DNA of 64,000 nt from a virus. A model generated the notes under the pieces. The model was not told the origin of the DNA, did no database searches, and saw nothing but the letters and a program-made list of their open reading frames with translations. The translations under genes and the position numbers were made by a program. The stretch lies in IMG/VR virus record IMGVR_UViG_3300047558_000238, positions 43,310 through 107,309 of that record, one strand, 5' to 3'. This document shows positions 1-7,711 of this stretch, piece after piece (the stretch's first letter is position 1; each line of letters opens with the position of its first letter).

Positions 1-549
1 TACGATGTAGTTATGAAGGCTTTCCAGTGGCTTCAGAGCGGAAAGCACCAGTTCAAGTCGCTTATTATCGACTCGATCTCGGAGCTTCAGGTCAAGTGTA
101 TGGACAACATCGCTGGCACAGAGCAGATGAAGATGCAACAGTGGGGAGAGCTACTTCGCCACATGGGTGCGCTTCTTCGTGACCTGCGTGACCTCACCAT
201 GCACCCAACTCAGCCGCTTGAGGCTGTAGTTCTTACTGCTATGGCTCGTAAAGGTCAGGATGGCGTATACCGTCCTTACCTGCAGGGTCAGCTAGCAATT
301 CAGGCACCATACTTCTATGACATCCTTGGAGCGGTTACGGTAGAAACAATGCCGAATCCAGACCCACTCCAGCCACCATACAAGGTGCGACGCATGTACG
401 TTGAGCGCACACCTGAGTACGAGGCCGGAGAGCGTGTCCAGGGTCGTCTAGGTAAAGTAGTCGAGCAGCAAGATCTAGGTATCGAGCGTATGCTAGACAT
501 GGTTTTCGGAGAGAAGACCACCGCAACAACAACAAGTAAAAAGGCATAA
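1..549 (+). CDS. RecA/Sak4-like phage AAA ATPase, 3' part of gene
   Basis: The reading frame is open to the first base of the window, so the N-terminus, including the Walker A loop, is missing. The visible part has a Walker B-like strand (SLIIDSISEL) followed by an amphipathic helix and a conserved QWGELLRHMGALLRDLRDL stretch. These are typical of the RecA-like Sak4/Sak-type ATPases that phages use for single-strand annealing and recombination. The next gene encodes an SSB-like protein, which is the usual partner in such modules. The tail is rich in Thr and Lys. The family is assigned from motif and neighbourhood; the ATPase core is strong, the exact subfamily less so. Confidence 0.7.
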   Translation, partial: YDVVMKAFQWLQSGKHQFKSLIIDSISELQVKCMDNIAGTEQMKMQQWGELLRHMGALLRDLRDLTMHPTQPLEAVVLTAMARKGQDGVYRPYLQGQLAIQAPYFYDILGAVTVETMPNPDPLQPPYKVRRMYVERTPEYEAGERVQGRLGKVVEQQDLGIERMLDMVFGEKTTATTTSKKA

Positions 550-562
550 GGAGCCATAACTA

Positions 563-1165
563 ATGAGTACTATTAACTGGGCAGACCTCGTCAAGCAGGC
601 GGGCGATGCAGGATCAAGCACCAACTACGAGCCACTACCAGAGGGCGACTACGAGCTTAAGGTAGTCGACGCTCAGGCAACCACCACCTCGACTGGAAAG
701 GTGATGTTCAAGGTCACCAACGAGGTTCAGGGTGGCCCATACAACAAGCGTCGCGTTTGGGACCAGCTTGTTGTAACCACTGACAACCCAAAGGCCATGA
801 ACATGTTCTTCATGAAGGCCAACGCAATGGGTCTGGGACGCACCTTCTGGGATGCAAACCCTACCAATGCTCAGGTTGAGCAGGCGCTAATGGGACGCGC
901 ATTCCGTGCGACTCTAGGTACCCGTACTTACAACGGTAACGTTAGCAACGAGATCAAGAAGTATTTCCCTGGCCAGGCTGCAGTTGCTGCAACTGCCGCT
1001 TCAGCTGCTCCAGCTGCTGCTCCAGCACCAGCTCCAGCTCCAGCACCTGCTGCTGCTCCAGCTCCTATTGCTACCCCGTTTGACGGTCCATCGATCGCTA
1101 ACGCGCCAGCACCAGCGCCAGCACCAGCACCGGCTGCTCCTGTAACCGCAGAAGAGCCGTTCTAG
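563..1165 (+). CDS. SSB-like DUF669 single-stranded DNA-binding protein
   Basis: This is a 200-residue protein. Residues 1-140 resemble the DUF669/phage SSB-like domain, with LPEGDYELKVVDAQ at the start of the fold, GPYNKRRVWDQLVV in the middle and a GRAFRATLGTRTYNG strand. Residues 141-195 are a flexible Ala/Pro linker. The chain ends in EEPF, which looks like the acidic tip with a terminal Pro-Phe that bacterial SSB proteins use to recruit partners. An AAGGAG ribosome-binding site overlaps the stop of the ATPase gene and sits about 9 nt before the ATG, so the two genes form an operon. ssDNA binding is inferred from family and context. Confidence 0.7.
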   Translation: MSTINWADLVKQAGDAGSSTNYEPLPEGDYELKVVDAQATTTSTGKVMFKVTNEVQGGPYNKRRVWDQLVVTTDNPKAMNMFFMKANAMGLGRTFWDANPTNAQVEQALMGRAFRATLGTRTYNGNVSNEIKKYFPGQAAVAATAASAAPAAAPAPAPAPAPAAAPAPIATPFDGPSIANAPAPAPAPAPAAPVTAEEPF

Positions 1166-1184
1166 TAGTTAGCTAAAGTAGGCG

Positions 1185-1211
1185 ACGGGGCATCTTTTAG
1201 GTGCCCCGTTT
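1185..1211 (+). terminator. Rho-independent terminator after the SSB-like gene
   Basis: An 8-bp perfect stem, ACGGGGCA with TGCCCCGT, encloses a 9-nt loop 20 bases after the stop codon. Only two T residues follow the stem directly, so termination may be partial. Confidence 0.7.
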
Positions 1212-1229
1212 GCCTCATAGGGAGATAAT

Positions 1230-2240
1230 ATGAAAGTTCTATTTACTGGTATGGCTTCGCACCATTGCAGCCCGTCAGCGAATGTTGGATTTTTCAACAC
1301 GCTAGCCGAGGTAGTCTCCAGGTCCGCTCAGATTACCTGGGCTAGCCCAAAGTTGACTTGGACTAAAGCTGAGCTAGAGTCATATGATGCTATCTTTTTA
1401 GGGTTTATTCCACCAACTGCTTTAGGTGCAAACAAAATTTATGGGGCTATGCATGTTCTTGGCCTAATGTTTGACTCACCTAAACTCCATTTAGTAGCGG
1501 ATAGCGCTCAGATTTGGCAGTACAAGAACAGCCTTGAAGCCGTAAAGAGGGACATCTCCGGGCTATTTACGCCTTTTTACTCGAAGAGGCTAGACTACTC
1601 TAAGGCTAGAGAGCCTAAATACATCAAAACAATTGTTGCTGCAGCGGAAAAAATGTCTAGCAGCGCTTGGCCAAAAATCCTATACCCGATTCTTCCATGG
1701 CAGAGCCCTGAAGATTCTTTTAAAAAGCTAGGGTTTGGCTCTCAGAGCAACTCTCTCGGTCTCAACCTGGACTCGGTTTTATTGAGTAATAGCTCTTACG
1801 GGCTGGATCGGTCGAACCAGTGGGCCGCTGACAACACAAAAAGTTCTTGGCTCGCTACCCTCGAGGCTACCTTACAGTTTCCAATTGTAAGCACCAAACT
1901 AGCTAGAGTTTCTTCTGATGCTGATGCTATCTCGGTTATGTCATCTAGCATCGGACTGATTGTTCCCCCTCAGGACCGCGGCCTGGGAACATGGTGGTCA
2001 TATCGGTACGTTCAAGCATTGAACTCAGGTACTCCGGTTTTGACCTACTGGCAAGATACTGCAAACTTTGACCAGTCTTGGTCTCAGCTGGCTTACCAAG
2101 TAGAAGACATGCACCCGACTGGACGAGTGGGGCTGGCTCGAGAGCAGTATGAAAGCTATAGAGCCTCGCTCCTACCAAAACTAGAACTTATAAGCCACGT
2201 AAACACTGAACTGCTAGAATCAATCAAGGAGAGGATCTAA
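1230..2240 (+). CDS. putative GT-B-like glycosyltransferase
   Basis: This is a 336-residue protein. The N-terminus starts with a beta-strand and loop (MKVLFTGMASHHCSPSANVG) like the first Rossmann unit of GT-B glycosyltransferases. Near residues 250-285 a segment, GTWWSYRYVQALNSGTPVLTY, resembles the C-terminal donor-binding helix and the 'A-x-GTPV' loop of that fold. Acceptor and sugar cannot be told from sequence. A clear GGGAGATAAT ribosome-binding site precedes the ATG, and the stop overlaps the next start by one base. A phage DNA or protein glycosyltransferase is the best guess. Overall similarity is weak, so this is tentative. Confidence 0.45.
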   Translation: MKVLFTGMASHHCSPSANVGFFNTLAEVVSRSAQITWASPKLTWTKAELESYDAIFLGFIPPTALGANKIYGAMHVLGLMFDSPKLHLVADSAQIWQYKNSLEAVKRDISGLFTPFYSKRLDYSKAREPKYIKTIVAAAEKMSSSAWPKILYPILPWQSPEDSFKKLGFGSQSNSLGLNLDSVLLSNSSYGLDRSNQWAADNTKSSWLATLEATLQFPIVSTKLARVSSDADAISVMSSSIGLIVPPQDRGLGTWWSYRYVQALNSGTPVLTYWQDTANFDQSWSQLAYQVEDMHPTGRVGLAREQYESYRASLLPKLELISHVNTELLESIKERI

Positions 2241-2677
2241 TGCCTGAATTAAATCAAGAGTGGATTAAAGAGCAGCTAACTGCTGCAAAAGTTAAAGTAG
2301 CGTCTGGTAAAGCTGTTCTCAAGCTATTGGCAGCCTGGGAAGAGCTTCCCGAGCTTTCCCCTGCAATTGTAGAAGAAGTTCTATCAGTATTCCCTGTGCT
2401 AGCTAGGGGCCATGCTTTAAAGCAGGAAGAGTCAGACGATGACTATCGCTGGATAGATGCTCAGCCTGGTGGGATTATTGTCGGTGATGTTGTCCGCGTT
2501 AAGGCTGATGCATACACCGAGAAGCTAGGCACTGTCCACAATGGTAGAGTCGGAAAAGTTATTGCCGTTAGATACGGCGACATCATTGTAAATTCAACAG
2601 ATGATAAGAAGCCTCCCCTAGCCGGAGCTCACTACTCGCCGTATAAGCTAGAGAAGCGCGTAAGGAAGGCTAACTAA
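2240..2677 (+). CDS. hypothetical protein with SH3/KOW-like C-terminal half
   Basis: This is a 145-residue acidic protein. The N-terminal half is predicted helical. The second half contains GDVVRVKADAY, LGTVHNGRVGKVIAVRYGDIIV and a final SPYKLEKR, the strand pattern of a small KOW/SH3-type barrel that often binds nucleic acid or protein. Start and stop codons overlap those of both neighbours by one base (TAATG), so translation is coupled to the genes on each side. Function is unknown. Confidence 0.6.
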   Translation: MPELNQEWIKEQLTAAKVKVASGKAVLKLLAAWEELPELSPAIVEEVLSVFPVLARGHALKQEESDDDYRWIDAQPGGIIVGDVVRVKADAYTEKLGTVHNGRVGKVIAVRYGDIIVNSTDDKKPPLAGAHYSPYKLEKRVRKAN

Positions 2678-2931
2678 TGCGAACATCATTTGATCTAAAA
2701 ATAGTTGCGTCTACTATTGAAGAAGCAAAAACACTTGCTATCGGCGAGATTTCAAAGTTTCTTGGAATCCCCGAGAGTGAAGTTCCGGATCGAGTCTCGA
2801 TGGAGCTTAAGGTCTCTTACCCTAAGGCAGAGACTGTTAGTGAGATCGAGCAAGCTGTCTCTGCTGGAATCTTCCAAGTAATTGCCTTTGGCACCGTTAA
2901 GCAGGGAGTTGTAAAACATTTCGGTGTCTAG
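2677..2931 (+). CDS. small hypothetical protein
   Basis: This is an 84-residue protein with alternating strands and helices (DLKIVASTIEEAKTLAIGEISKFLG). It is coupled to the upstream gene by a TAATG overlap and is the last gene of the 1230-2931 unit. No family is recognised. Confidence 0.55.
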   Translation: MRTSFDLKIVASTIEEAKTLAIGEISKFLGIPESEVPDRVSMELKVSYPKAETVSEIEQAVSAGIFQVIAFGTVKQGVVKHFGV

Positions 2932-2960
2932 TTGACAAACTAAAAAGTAAGCGGTACATT
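2932..2960 (+). promoter_or_regulatory. sigma70-type promoter, leaderless gene downstream
   Basis: A perfect TTGACA at 2932-2937, a 17-bp spacer and a TACATT -10 at 2955-2960 lie before the gene. The start codon at 2967 is exactly 6 nt after the -10, so the predicted transcript begins at the ATG. Confidence 0.7.
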
Positions 2961-2966
2961 TGTTTT

Positions 2967-3458
2967 ATGCAAACATTTGTACCGCTTATTTCTTCTTTTG
3001 ACGACATGGCTAAAACGCTTGACCGCGCTCGGCTCAATAAACAAGCCCTTGAGGGGTGGCAGATTCTTATGACTCTGCTGGAGCTGGACCCTCAGGGAAA
3101 TCACCGAACTCCAAAAGGTTGGGTAAACCACCCAGCAGTGAAAATGTGGCGTGGCTACGAGACTGCACTATACCTCTACATTCAGGCTATGGTAGAAGAG
3201 TGGCTCGACCGAGGCTATAAGTCGACTATTGGCATAAAGGCAAAAGCAACGTTTGATGCTGCACTTAGTGCAGGGTTGGCACACTTTAGTCCGACAGAAG
3301 CCCCCGAGTGGATGACCAACAGGGAACTATTTGACTCAATTGCATCTAGTCACCGTACTGCGCTGCTAAATAAGGACTACGAGTGGTATTCTCAGTTTGG
3401 TTGGCCAGAAGATACTGGCAAGCGACCAGAAACTTACGAGTATATTTGGCCTATCTAA
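2967..3458 (+). CDS. Pyr_excise/MSMEG_6728-family protein (putative DNA glycosylase-like)
   Basis: This is a 163-residue protein opening with MQTFVPLISSFDDMAKTLD and then RLNKQALEGWQIL, WVNHPAVKMWRGYE, a RSHR-like ASSHRTALLNKD and a terminal YIWPI. This order matches the MSMEG_6728 family, related to the T4 endonuclease V (pyrimidine dimer glycosylase) fold. Such proteins are common in actinobacteria and their phages. Repair of UV lesions is plausible but not shown, since the family is larger than the proven glycosylases. The gene has no ribosome-binding site and sits directly behind a promoter, as expected for leaderless translation. Confidence 0.65.
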   Translation: MQTFVPLISSFDDMAKTLDRARLNKQALEGWQILMTLLELDPQGNHRTPKGWVNHPAVKMWRGYETALYLYIQAMVEEWLDRGYKSTIGIKAKATFDAALSAGLAHFSPTEAPEWMTNRELFDSIASSHRTALLNKDYEWYSQFGWPEDTGKRPETYEYIWPI

Positions 3459-3494
3459 TTTAGTAATTTACACTATTTAAGACATACCGCACGG

Positions 3495-3500
3495 TAGAAT
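3495..3500 (+). promoter_or_regulatory. -10 element (TAGAAT) of a leaderless gene
   Basis: TAGAAT ends 6 nt before the ATG at 3507. No good -35 box is seen at 17 bp. Confidence 0.5.
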
Positions 3501-3506
3501 CCTAGT

Positions 3507-3857
3507 ATGAAGGATTCGCGCGTAGGAGAGTCGCTCTGGGATATCTGGGAAGGCTCTGGATATACCCAGGGGTTCGCAGACTCTATTGTGTACTATACCG
3601 AGGGCCACGTAGACATCGAACATGATGTAGTACGAAAAGCCCTTGCCTCCTCTATCCAGCGAGATGGTATTACTTACTCACTATTCTCTGCTTTTGGGCT
3701 AATAGATACTGGTATCTGTTCCCAGGGGTGGGTCGGGTTAGATACTACATACGAGGTATACCAAGAGGTATGCGACGAATCTGGACAAACATATAGCGGA
3801 ACCATGCTCAATGCTGTGGTGCCAGTAACTTTCGTCGAGGTTCAAGACATTGATTGA
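3507..3857 (+). CDS. hypothetical protein
   Basis: This is a 116-residue, strongly acidic protein (net negative, many Asp and Glu) with no recognised domain. The N-terminal part DSRVGESLWDIWEGSGYTQGFADS is Trp/Gly-rich. It has a TAGAAT box 6 nt upstream and no ribosome-binding site, which fits leaderless expression. Its 3' end overlaps the start of the WhiB-type gene by 8 nt, so the two are probably co-transcribed. Confidence 0.55.
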   Translation: MKDSRVGESLWDIWEGSGYTQGFADSIVYYTEGHVDIEHDVVRKALASSIQRDGITYSLFSAFGLIDTGICSQGWVGLDTTYEVYQEVCDESGQTYSGTMLNAVVPVTFVEVQDID

Positions 3858-4341
3858 TACACCTGATTGGCATGAAGATGCTGAGTGCTCTAAGCCTGCC
3901 AACAATAAGTTTATTGATAACTTTTTTGCAAATAAACCTTCCCAGCAATGGGAGGCTAAGAAACTATGCGGCGGATGCCCTGTGCGACTAGAGTGCGCTA
4001 AGTGGGCACTAGATAATAAGCAGCTTTGGGGCATCTGGGGCGGTCTAGATTACAAAGAGATTAGACGAACTCTCTCGGTTAACTGGGAGGGGCAAGAAAT
4101 GCGTCACAAGCGTTTCCCGCTATGCCCAGGGTGTAAGGCAAAAACTAAGCATCTAAAAACTGCAACTATTGATAGGCCAGATGGTGGCAGATGGTCAACT
4201 ATGAGAGTAGTACGTTGCGATCTATGCCACTTCACGTGGCAGAGCAGAACAAGTGCTAATGCTGTAGACGCATACCATGTTGGTGTGACTAAGAAGCAGA
4301 GCTCAGCAAAGCCTGACGATAGTAGTAATTATTTGTTTTAA
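3850..4341 (+). CDS. whiB: WhiB-family [Fe-S] regulator fused to a zinc ribbon
   Basis: Residues 1-75 are a WhiB domain. DWHEDAECSKP gives the first Cys, CGGCPVRLEC gives the CxxC plus third Cys of the [4Fe-4S] site, and GIWGG is the signature turn. After a basic linker, residues 90-140 form a second module with CPGCK and CDLCHFTW pairs, a likely zinc ribbon that standard WhiB proteins lack. WhiB proteins act on sigma factor region 4, so this may redirect host RNA polymerase. The TTG start overlaps the preceding stop. The 3' end runs 53 nt into the convergent glycosyltransferase gene. Confidence 0.8.
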   Translation: MIDTPDWHEDAECSKPANNKFIDNFFANKPSQQWEAKKLCGGCPVRLECAKWALDNKQLWGIWGGLDYKEIRRTLSVNWEGQEMRHKRFPLCPGCKAKTKHLKTATIDRPDGGRWSTMRVVRCDLCHFTWQSRTSANAVDAYHVGVTKKQSSAKPDDSSNYLF

Positions 4342-5365
4342 GTCTCTCATCATTGGGGGCTAGCAACTCTGCCTGTTCCCCGTAAGATACTGATTCTTTG
4401 TTGAGACCAAGATTGTGCGCTGAGATTGCTGCAAGATCGTATGGTAGTGCTCCCCACGCAAACTCCTCGCATAGGTAGTCGAGAGGTTTCTCTTTGATTT
4501 CTAGTGCCTTCAGTGCAGTTCTAAAGCACTCTGCCCAGTCTTGCTGCTCATAGAGGTGCTGAGCTAGCTCGACTAGTGCTTCTCGTCTTCCGGGAGCTTG
4601 GTCTATAGCTTTTAGTAGCCAATCGTGTCGATTATTTGGCTCTATCTTAGCCAGATACCTCATCGAGGCTGCTCGCTCTGGTGCCCAGGTGGCGCTAGGT
4701 AGGTTAAGATGGCGTCTAAACTCGGCAGAAGCTTCTGCATACTTTCCGTAGAAGTAGAGCTCTCTAGCGTAGTAGAAAGCGTTCCTATCGTCATGTAGGT
4801 CTTCTTGTACTGCAATCTTTAGCAGCGGGAGGTATTGCGAGCGTGGCTTAGAGTTGTCAGCATGGTGGTGAATCTCTAGTCCATACCACCCCTGAGTCTC
4901 CGCAGTCTCTCCATATGAGACTAGGACCTCGTGGACTGGGTGCTTCCATCTATAGCCAAATCTGGTGTGTATCTTATCTCCGCCATACTGTAGCCCTGGC
5001 ACTGTCTCGGCATCGTCTTTCCAGTTCCACGTGTACTGGTATCTTGGCCTACTAACACCGTCTGCATAGGCTTTATCAAGCTCAGAGCGCCATCCTGGTA
5101 TGAGGATCTCGTCCATGTCGAGCGCGATGCAGTAGTCGATATCAGCTGGTAGAGCAGCTAATGAAGCATTTCGAGCTAAGTCAAATCGCCAAGGTTTAAC
5201 CGAGACATCTATAATATTTATGCCTAGTGACTTAGCAAGCTCTATAGTTCCATCTGAGCTACCTGTATCTGCAATAAGTAGGTAGTCAGCATCTTTTGCA
5301 GATTCATACCAACTTTTTACAAACTGCTCTTCATTCAGTGCAATAGTGTAGACAGCTACTTTCAT
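4289..5365 (-). CDS. family 2 glycosyltransferase (GT-A) with helical C-terminal half
   Basis: Residues 1-110 are a GT2 core. VAVYTIALNEEQFVKSW is the nucleotide-binding start, ADTGSSDGT the second motif and ALDMDEIL the metal-binding DxD equivalent. A histidine-rich acceptor region (KHPVHEVL, LEIHHHADNSKPRSQYL) follows. Residues 190-358 are helical repeats of TPR character (AQHLYEQQDWAECFRTALKALE). This domain order is common in phage and bacterial GT2-TPR proteins of unknown acceptor. It starts the leftward unit 5365-4289 and overlaps the upstream membrane-protein gene by 4 nt. Glycosylation of a phage or host surface component is inferred. Confidence 0.85.
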   Translation of the reverse strand: MKVAVYTIALNEEQFVKSWYESAKDADYLLIADTGSSDGTIELAKSLGINIIDVSVKPWRFDLARNASLAALPADIDYCIALDMDEILIPGWRSELDKAYADGVSRPRYQYTWNWKDDAETVPGLQYGGDKIHTRFGYRWKHPVHEVLVSYGETAETQGWYGLEIHHHADNSKPRSQYLPLLKIAVQEDLHDDRNAFYYARELYFYGKYAEASAEFRRHLNLPSATWAPERAASMRYLAKIEPNNRHDWLLKAIDQAPGRREALVELAQHLYEQQDWAECFRTALKALEIKEKPLDYLCEEFAWGALPYDLAAISAHNLGLNKESVSYGEQAELLAPNDERLKTNNYYYRQALLSSAS

Positions 5366-5580
5366 TTACTAGCCTTACTCTTTCGTATCTCTAGCATGTT
5401 CCAGAGTCTCTCATGGGCATAGTAGTAGCCAAGCTCAAGTAGCGAGCCAGTAACCGCTATACCAGCTGCTGTGGCTGGGTTACCTGACCAACCCCATGCA
5501 ATAAAAAAGAAAATAAGCTCGTGAGTAACGATATAGCTTACGCTTTTTATTGCTGACTTTACTCTAGACTCTTTAGACAT
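5362..5580 (-). CDS. DUF2061-like two-helix membrane protein
   Basis: This is a 72-residue protein with a basic N-terminus (SKESRVKSAIKSVSY), a hydrophobic segment HELIFFFIAWGW, a second hydrophobic segment AAGIAVTGSLLELGYYY and the ending AHERLWNMLEIRK. The pattern S-x-x-K-x-x-x-Y, two transmembrane helices and HERxWN matches the DUF2061 family of small inner-membrane proteins, whose function is unknown. It lies between the metallophosphoesterase and the GT2 gene. Confidence 0.65.
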   Translation of the reverse strand: MSKESRVKSAIKSVSYIVTHELIFFFIAWGWSGNPATAAGIAVTGSLLELGYYYAHERLWNMLEIRKSKASK

Positions 5581-5582
5581 AA

Positions 5583-6779
5583 TTAAATCGGTAAGACGCT
5601 AATGAACTCTCGTGGGTCAAAATCTCCACCAAACACCATTGTCAAAAGTCCTGGCTTAGATTCAAGACCGGCACGATCACGGAACCATTCGGACCCTGGG
5701 TCAGTGGTAGGGCACTGAAGCCATAGGCGATCACCAATATCCATAGTGCGGAAGTTGTGGAAGTGCCCGGAGATCCAAATATCAGCGTTGCCTAGCGCGG
5801 TCTGCCCTGCAGCTTGACCAGAGATATATCTTAGGACATTATTCTGGTTAGCCTGGTGCCCGTGGAACATACCGATGTGCGTCCCGCAAATCTCTGTAAC
5901 TAGTGTCTGATGCCCTGAAGCCGGGAACCTAAACTGTACGTGCTGTAGAGCTGGGTTCTCAGCGCAGGCATCTGCCACTGCTGCTGCGATCTCGACATTC
6001 CAGCCATCTGCTGGATCCGCGGCTACCTGACGAGTTACCTCGTCGTGGTTGCCGTTGATAACAGGAACAATCATATTCTCGGCTAGAGGAGCCAAAGCTT
6101 TGATCTGAGCCATAAGAAGACGACGCGCTACACGCACCTGCTCGGTGATGCCTAAGTCAGATGCAGCAAGACCCTGTAGTCGACCATTCTGAGATACGTT
6201 ACCTTCTACGTGGTCTCCAGGAAGTCCTAGGGTGATGGTTCCTAGCCCTAGGCCCATCTTTTGGTACATCTTATATCTGGCAACTGCCTTTTCGGTCAGC
6301 GTTAGGATTCTAGCGACAGACTGCTCGCTGCCTCCGCTTCCAGTCTTTTTTCCTAGCTGCTGGTCGCTAGGGAAGGCTGCAAAAGAGCCATTTCCAGTGG
6401 ACTGCTTAGTTCCACGCTCTGGACGCCACTTCTTGACCTCGTCAATTAGCTTTTCTACGTCTAGCTGATCTGCATAAGTCGGCCCAGCGGGAGTTAGGTT
6501 TACCCGCATAGACTCTAAATACTCGCCATCGTACTTCTGCCACTTACCTCGGCGAAGTGATGTCACTACCCATTCATTTGGGTCTAGGCCAAATTCTTCA
6601 ACCACAGAGGTGGCGTCTGATAGTTGGCCTTCTGGCTTAGGTTGCGAAATTACAAAGCCACCTTTGATGGTGTCTATGTCCATTCTTGAGCGCCACTCTT
6701 CTGGCACTCCTAATTTCTTAAAGTCTGATCCAGAATGTCCTGGACTACGAAATTGCTCTAGCTTGTCAGAGAGACTCAA
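5583..6779 (-). CDS. calcineurin-like metallophosphoesterase (Mre11/SbcD-type fold)
   Basis: This is a 398-residue protein. Metal-binding motifs appear in family order: GLPGDHVEGN, VINGNHDE, FHGHQ and ISGHFHN. The first 130 residues are unrelated to the phosphoesterase core and are predicted to be mixed alpha/beta, with the strand EWVVTSLRRGKWQKYDGEYL. Phage members of this type are often annotated as DNA exonucleases, but sequence alone does not separate nuclease from phosphatase. The start is TTG, directly after the small upstream gene. Confidence 0.8.
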   Translation of the reverse strand: MSLSDKLEQFRSPGHSGSDFKKLGVPEEWRSRMDIDTIKGGFVISQPKPEGQLSDATSVVEEFGLDPNEWVVTSLRRGKWQKYDGEYLESMRVNLTPAGPTYADQLDVEKLIDEVKKWRPERGTKQSTGNGSFAAFPSDQQLGKKTGSGGSEQSVARILTLTEKAVARYKMYQKMGLGLGTITLGLPGDHVEGNVSQNGRLQGLAASDLGITEQVRVARRLLMAQIKALAPLAENMIVPVINGNHDEVTRQVAADPADGWNVEIAAAVADACAENPALQHVQFRFPASGHQTLVTEICGTHIGMFHGHQANQNNVLRYISGQAAGQTALGNADIWISGHFHNFRTMDIGDRLWLQCPTTDPGSEWFRDRAGLESKPGLLTMVFGGDFDPREFISVLPI

Positions 6780-6780
6780 G

Positions 6781-7053
6781 TCACTTCACCAATCGTCGGC
6801 AAGAACATTTGTTCCCGCGGTGTCTATCCACAGCGCTTGCACTTATATCGTAGCCCTCTGCACGAAGCAGAGCTGCAAGGTGTGAATTTGGAATATATCC
6901 GTCGTCATTTGGTTTTAAGTCTATAACACTTTTTAGTGCAGCTTGGTCTGCTTTAGGTACTTTAGGGTCTACAGTCAGTGCTGCTAGTTTGCAAGTAGAT
7001 ATGACTTGCTTATATGCTTCTGAGGCAGATGCGAGTTTCTGCATTAGCGGCAT
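6781..7053 (-). CDS. small protein with HTH-like C-terminus
   Basis: This is a 90-residue basic protein. The C-terminal half, IPNSHLAALLRAEGYDISASAVDRHRGNKC, reads as a helix-turn-helix followed by a short Cys-containing basic tail. The ISASAVDRHR portion resembles a recognition helix. A strong AAGGAG ribosome-binding site precedes the ATG. It may be a DNA-binding protein; the target is unknown. Confidence 0.6.
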   Translation of the reverse strand: MPLMQKLASASEAYKQVISTCKLAALTVDPKVPKADQAALKSVIDLKPNDDGYIPNSHLAALLRAEGYDISASAVDRHRGNKCSCRRLVK

Positions 7054-7104
7054 AGTTTCTCCTTAAATAGGCCTATGCCGTTATGCTACTACATATTTAT
7101 GTAT

Positions 7105-7476
7105 TTAGCTAGACTTTTTTCTAGCTGGTCTTGTTGTCTTTTTTAGTACTGGCTGCTCTGAAGGATAAAAAACAGTGTTTGTTGTAGGAATGCTGTGAAG
7201 ACCTAGAGCTAAGTCTTTGATTAAGTCAATCTCTGTTGAAGTCTTGATTACGTGCTGCTCAATGTTATTAACACGGTCAGCTAGAGAACTTCCGCCATTC
7301 TCCCAGAGCTGGTGTTCGACTCTGCTTAGACGGTCTGATATGGTTCGACCCTCGTGGTCTACTCCAAGCGCATCATCGATTCTTCTAGCTAGTCGATATA
7401 TAGCCATGAATGACCCTATAATTACACCAATAGCAGTTATAACGGCAGCGACAGTTAGAATAAGCTCGGCGGTCAT
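7105..7476 (-). CDS. membrane-anchored coiled-coil protein
   Basis: This is a 123-residue protein with one N-terminal transmembrane helix (residues 4-27, LILTVAAVITAIGVIIGSFMAI). A heptad-like coiled coil follows (RLSRVEHQLWENGGSSLADRVNNIEQH), then a basic C-terminal tail (KKTTRPARKKSS). This layout is common among small actinophage membrane proteins of the DUF2746 kind. A lysis-accessory or membrane-scaffold role is possible but unproven. Upstream on the same strand, TATTAT ends 5 nt before the ATG. Confidence 0.6.
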   Translation of the reverse strand: MTAELILTVAAVITAIGVIIGSFMAIYRLARRIDDALGVDHEGRTISDRLSRVEHQLWENGGSSLADRVNNIEQHVIKTSTEIDLIKDLALGLHSIPTTNTVFYPSEQPVLKKTTRPARKKSS

Positions 7477-7617
7477 GTCCTATAATAGTTTCTACTTGGA
7501 AGAAAGCGATTAGATTCGCATTTCTACTATTTTACCTTATTAAGGTGCCCCTGATTAGTGGGTAAAGTCGTTAGTTCGACCGTCTCATGTCAATTTTTAG
7601 TAAATTTTAGTGTAAAT

Positions 7618-7652
7618 TTGCATTTGCAGCATTTCTGTGTATGCTGTACGGT
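7618..7652 (+). promoter_or_regulatory. possible overlapping promoters for the replication gene
   Basis: TTGCAT (7618-7623) is followed 16 bp later by TATGCT. TTGCAG (7624-7629) is followed 17 bp later by TACGGT. Both lie upstream of the leader ORF and the primase gene. The rest of 7477-7617 is AT-rich with no gene seen. Confidence 0.4.
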
Positions 7653-7675
7653 AAGTCTTATTGGCGGAGAGTTTT

Positions 7676-7711
7676 ATGTATTTCTTTAGTGACGAACGGG
7701 TCGGTGCGTAA
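7676..7711 (+). CDS. 11-residue leader peptide coupled to the primase-helicase
   Basis: A CGGAGAG ribosome-binding site (7665-7671) precedes an ATG that opens a short frame, MYFFSDERVGA. Its TAA stop overlaps the primase ATG by one base. The primase ATG has no ribosome-binding site of its own, so its translation probably depends on ribosomes that finish this leader. The peptide itself is unlikely to have a function. Evidence is positional only. Confidence 0.45.
   Translation: MYFFSDERVGA

Noticed and set aside
7550-7592. tRNA-like TTCGAC loop near the replication gene
   Set aside because: Only a T-loop-like string is present. No acceptor or anticodon stem can be drawn.
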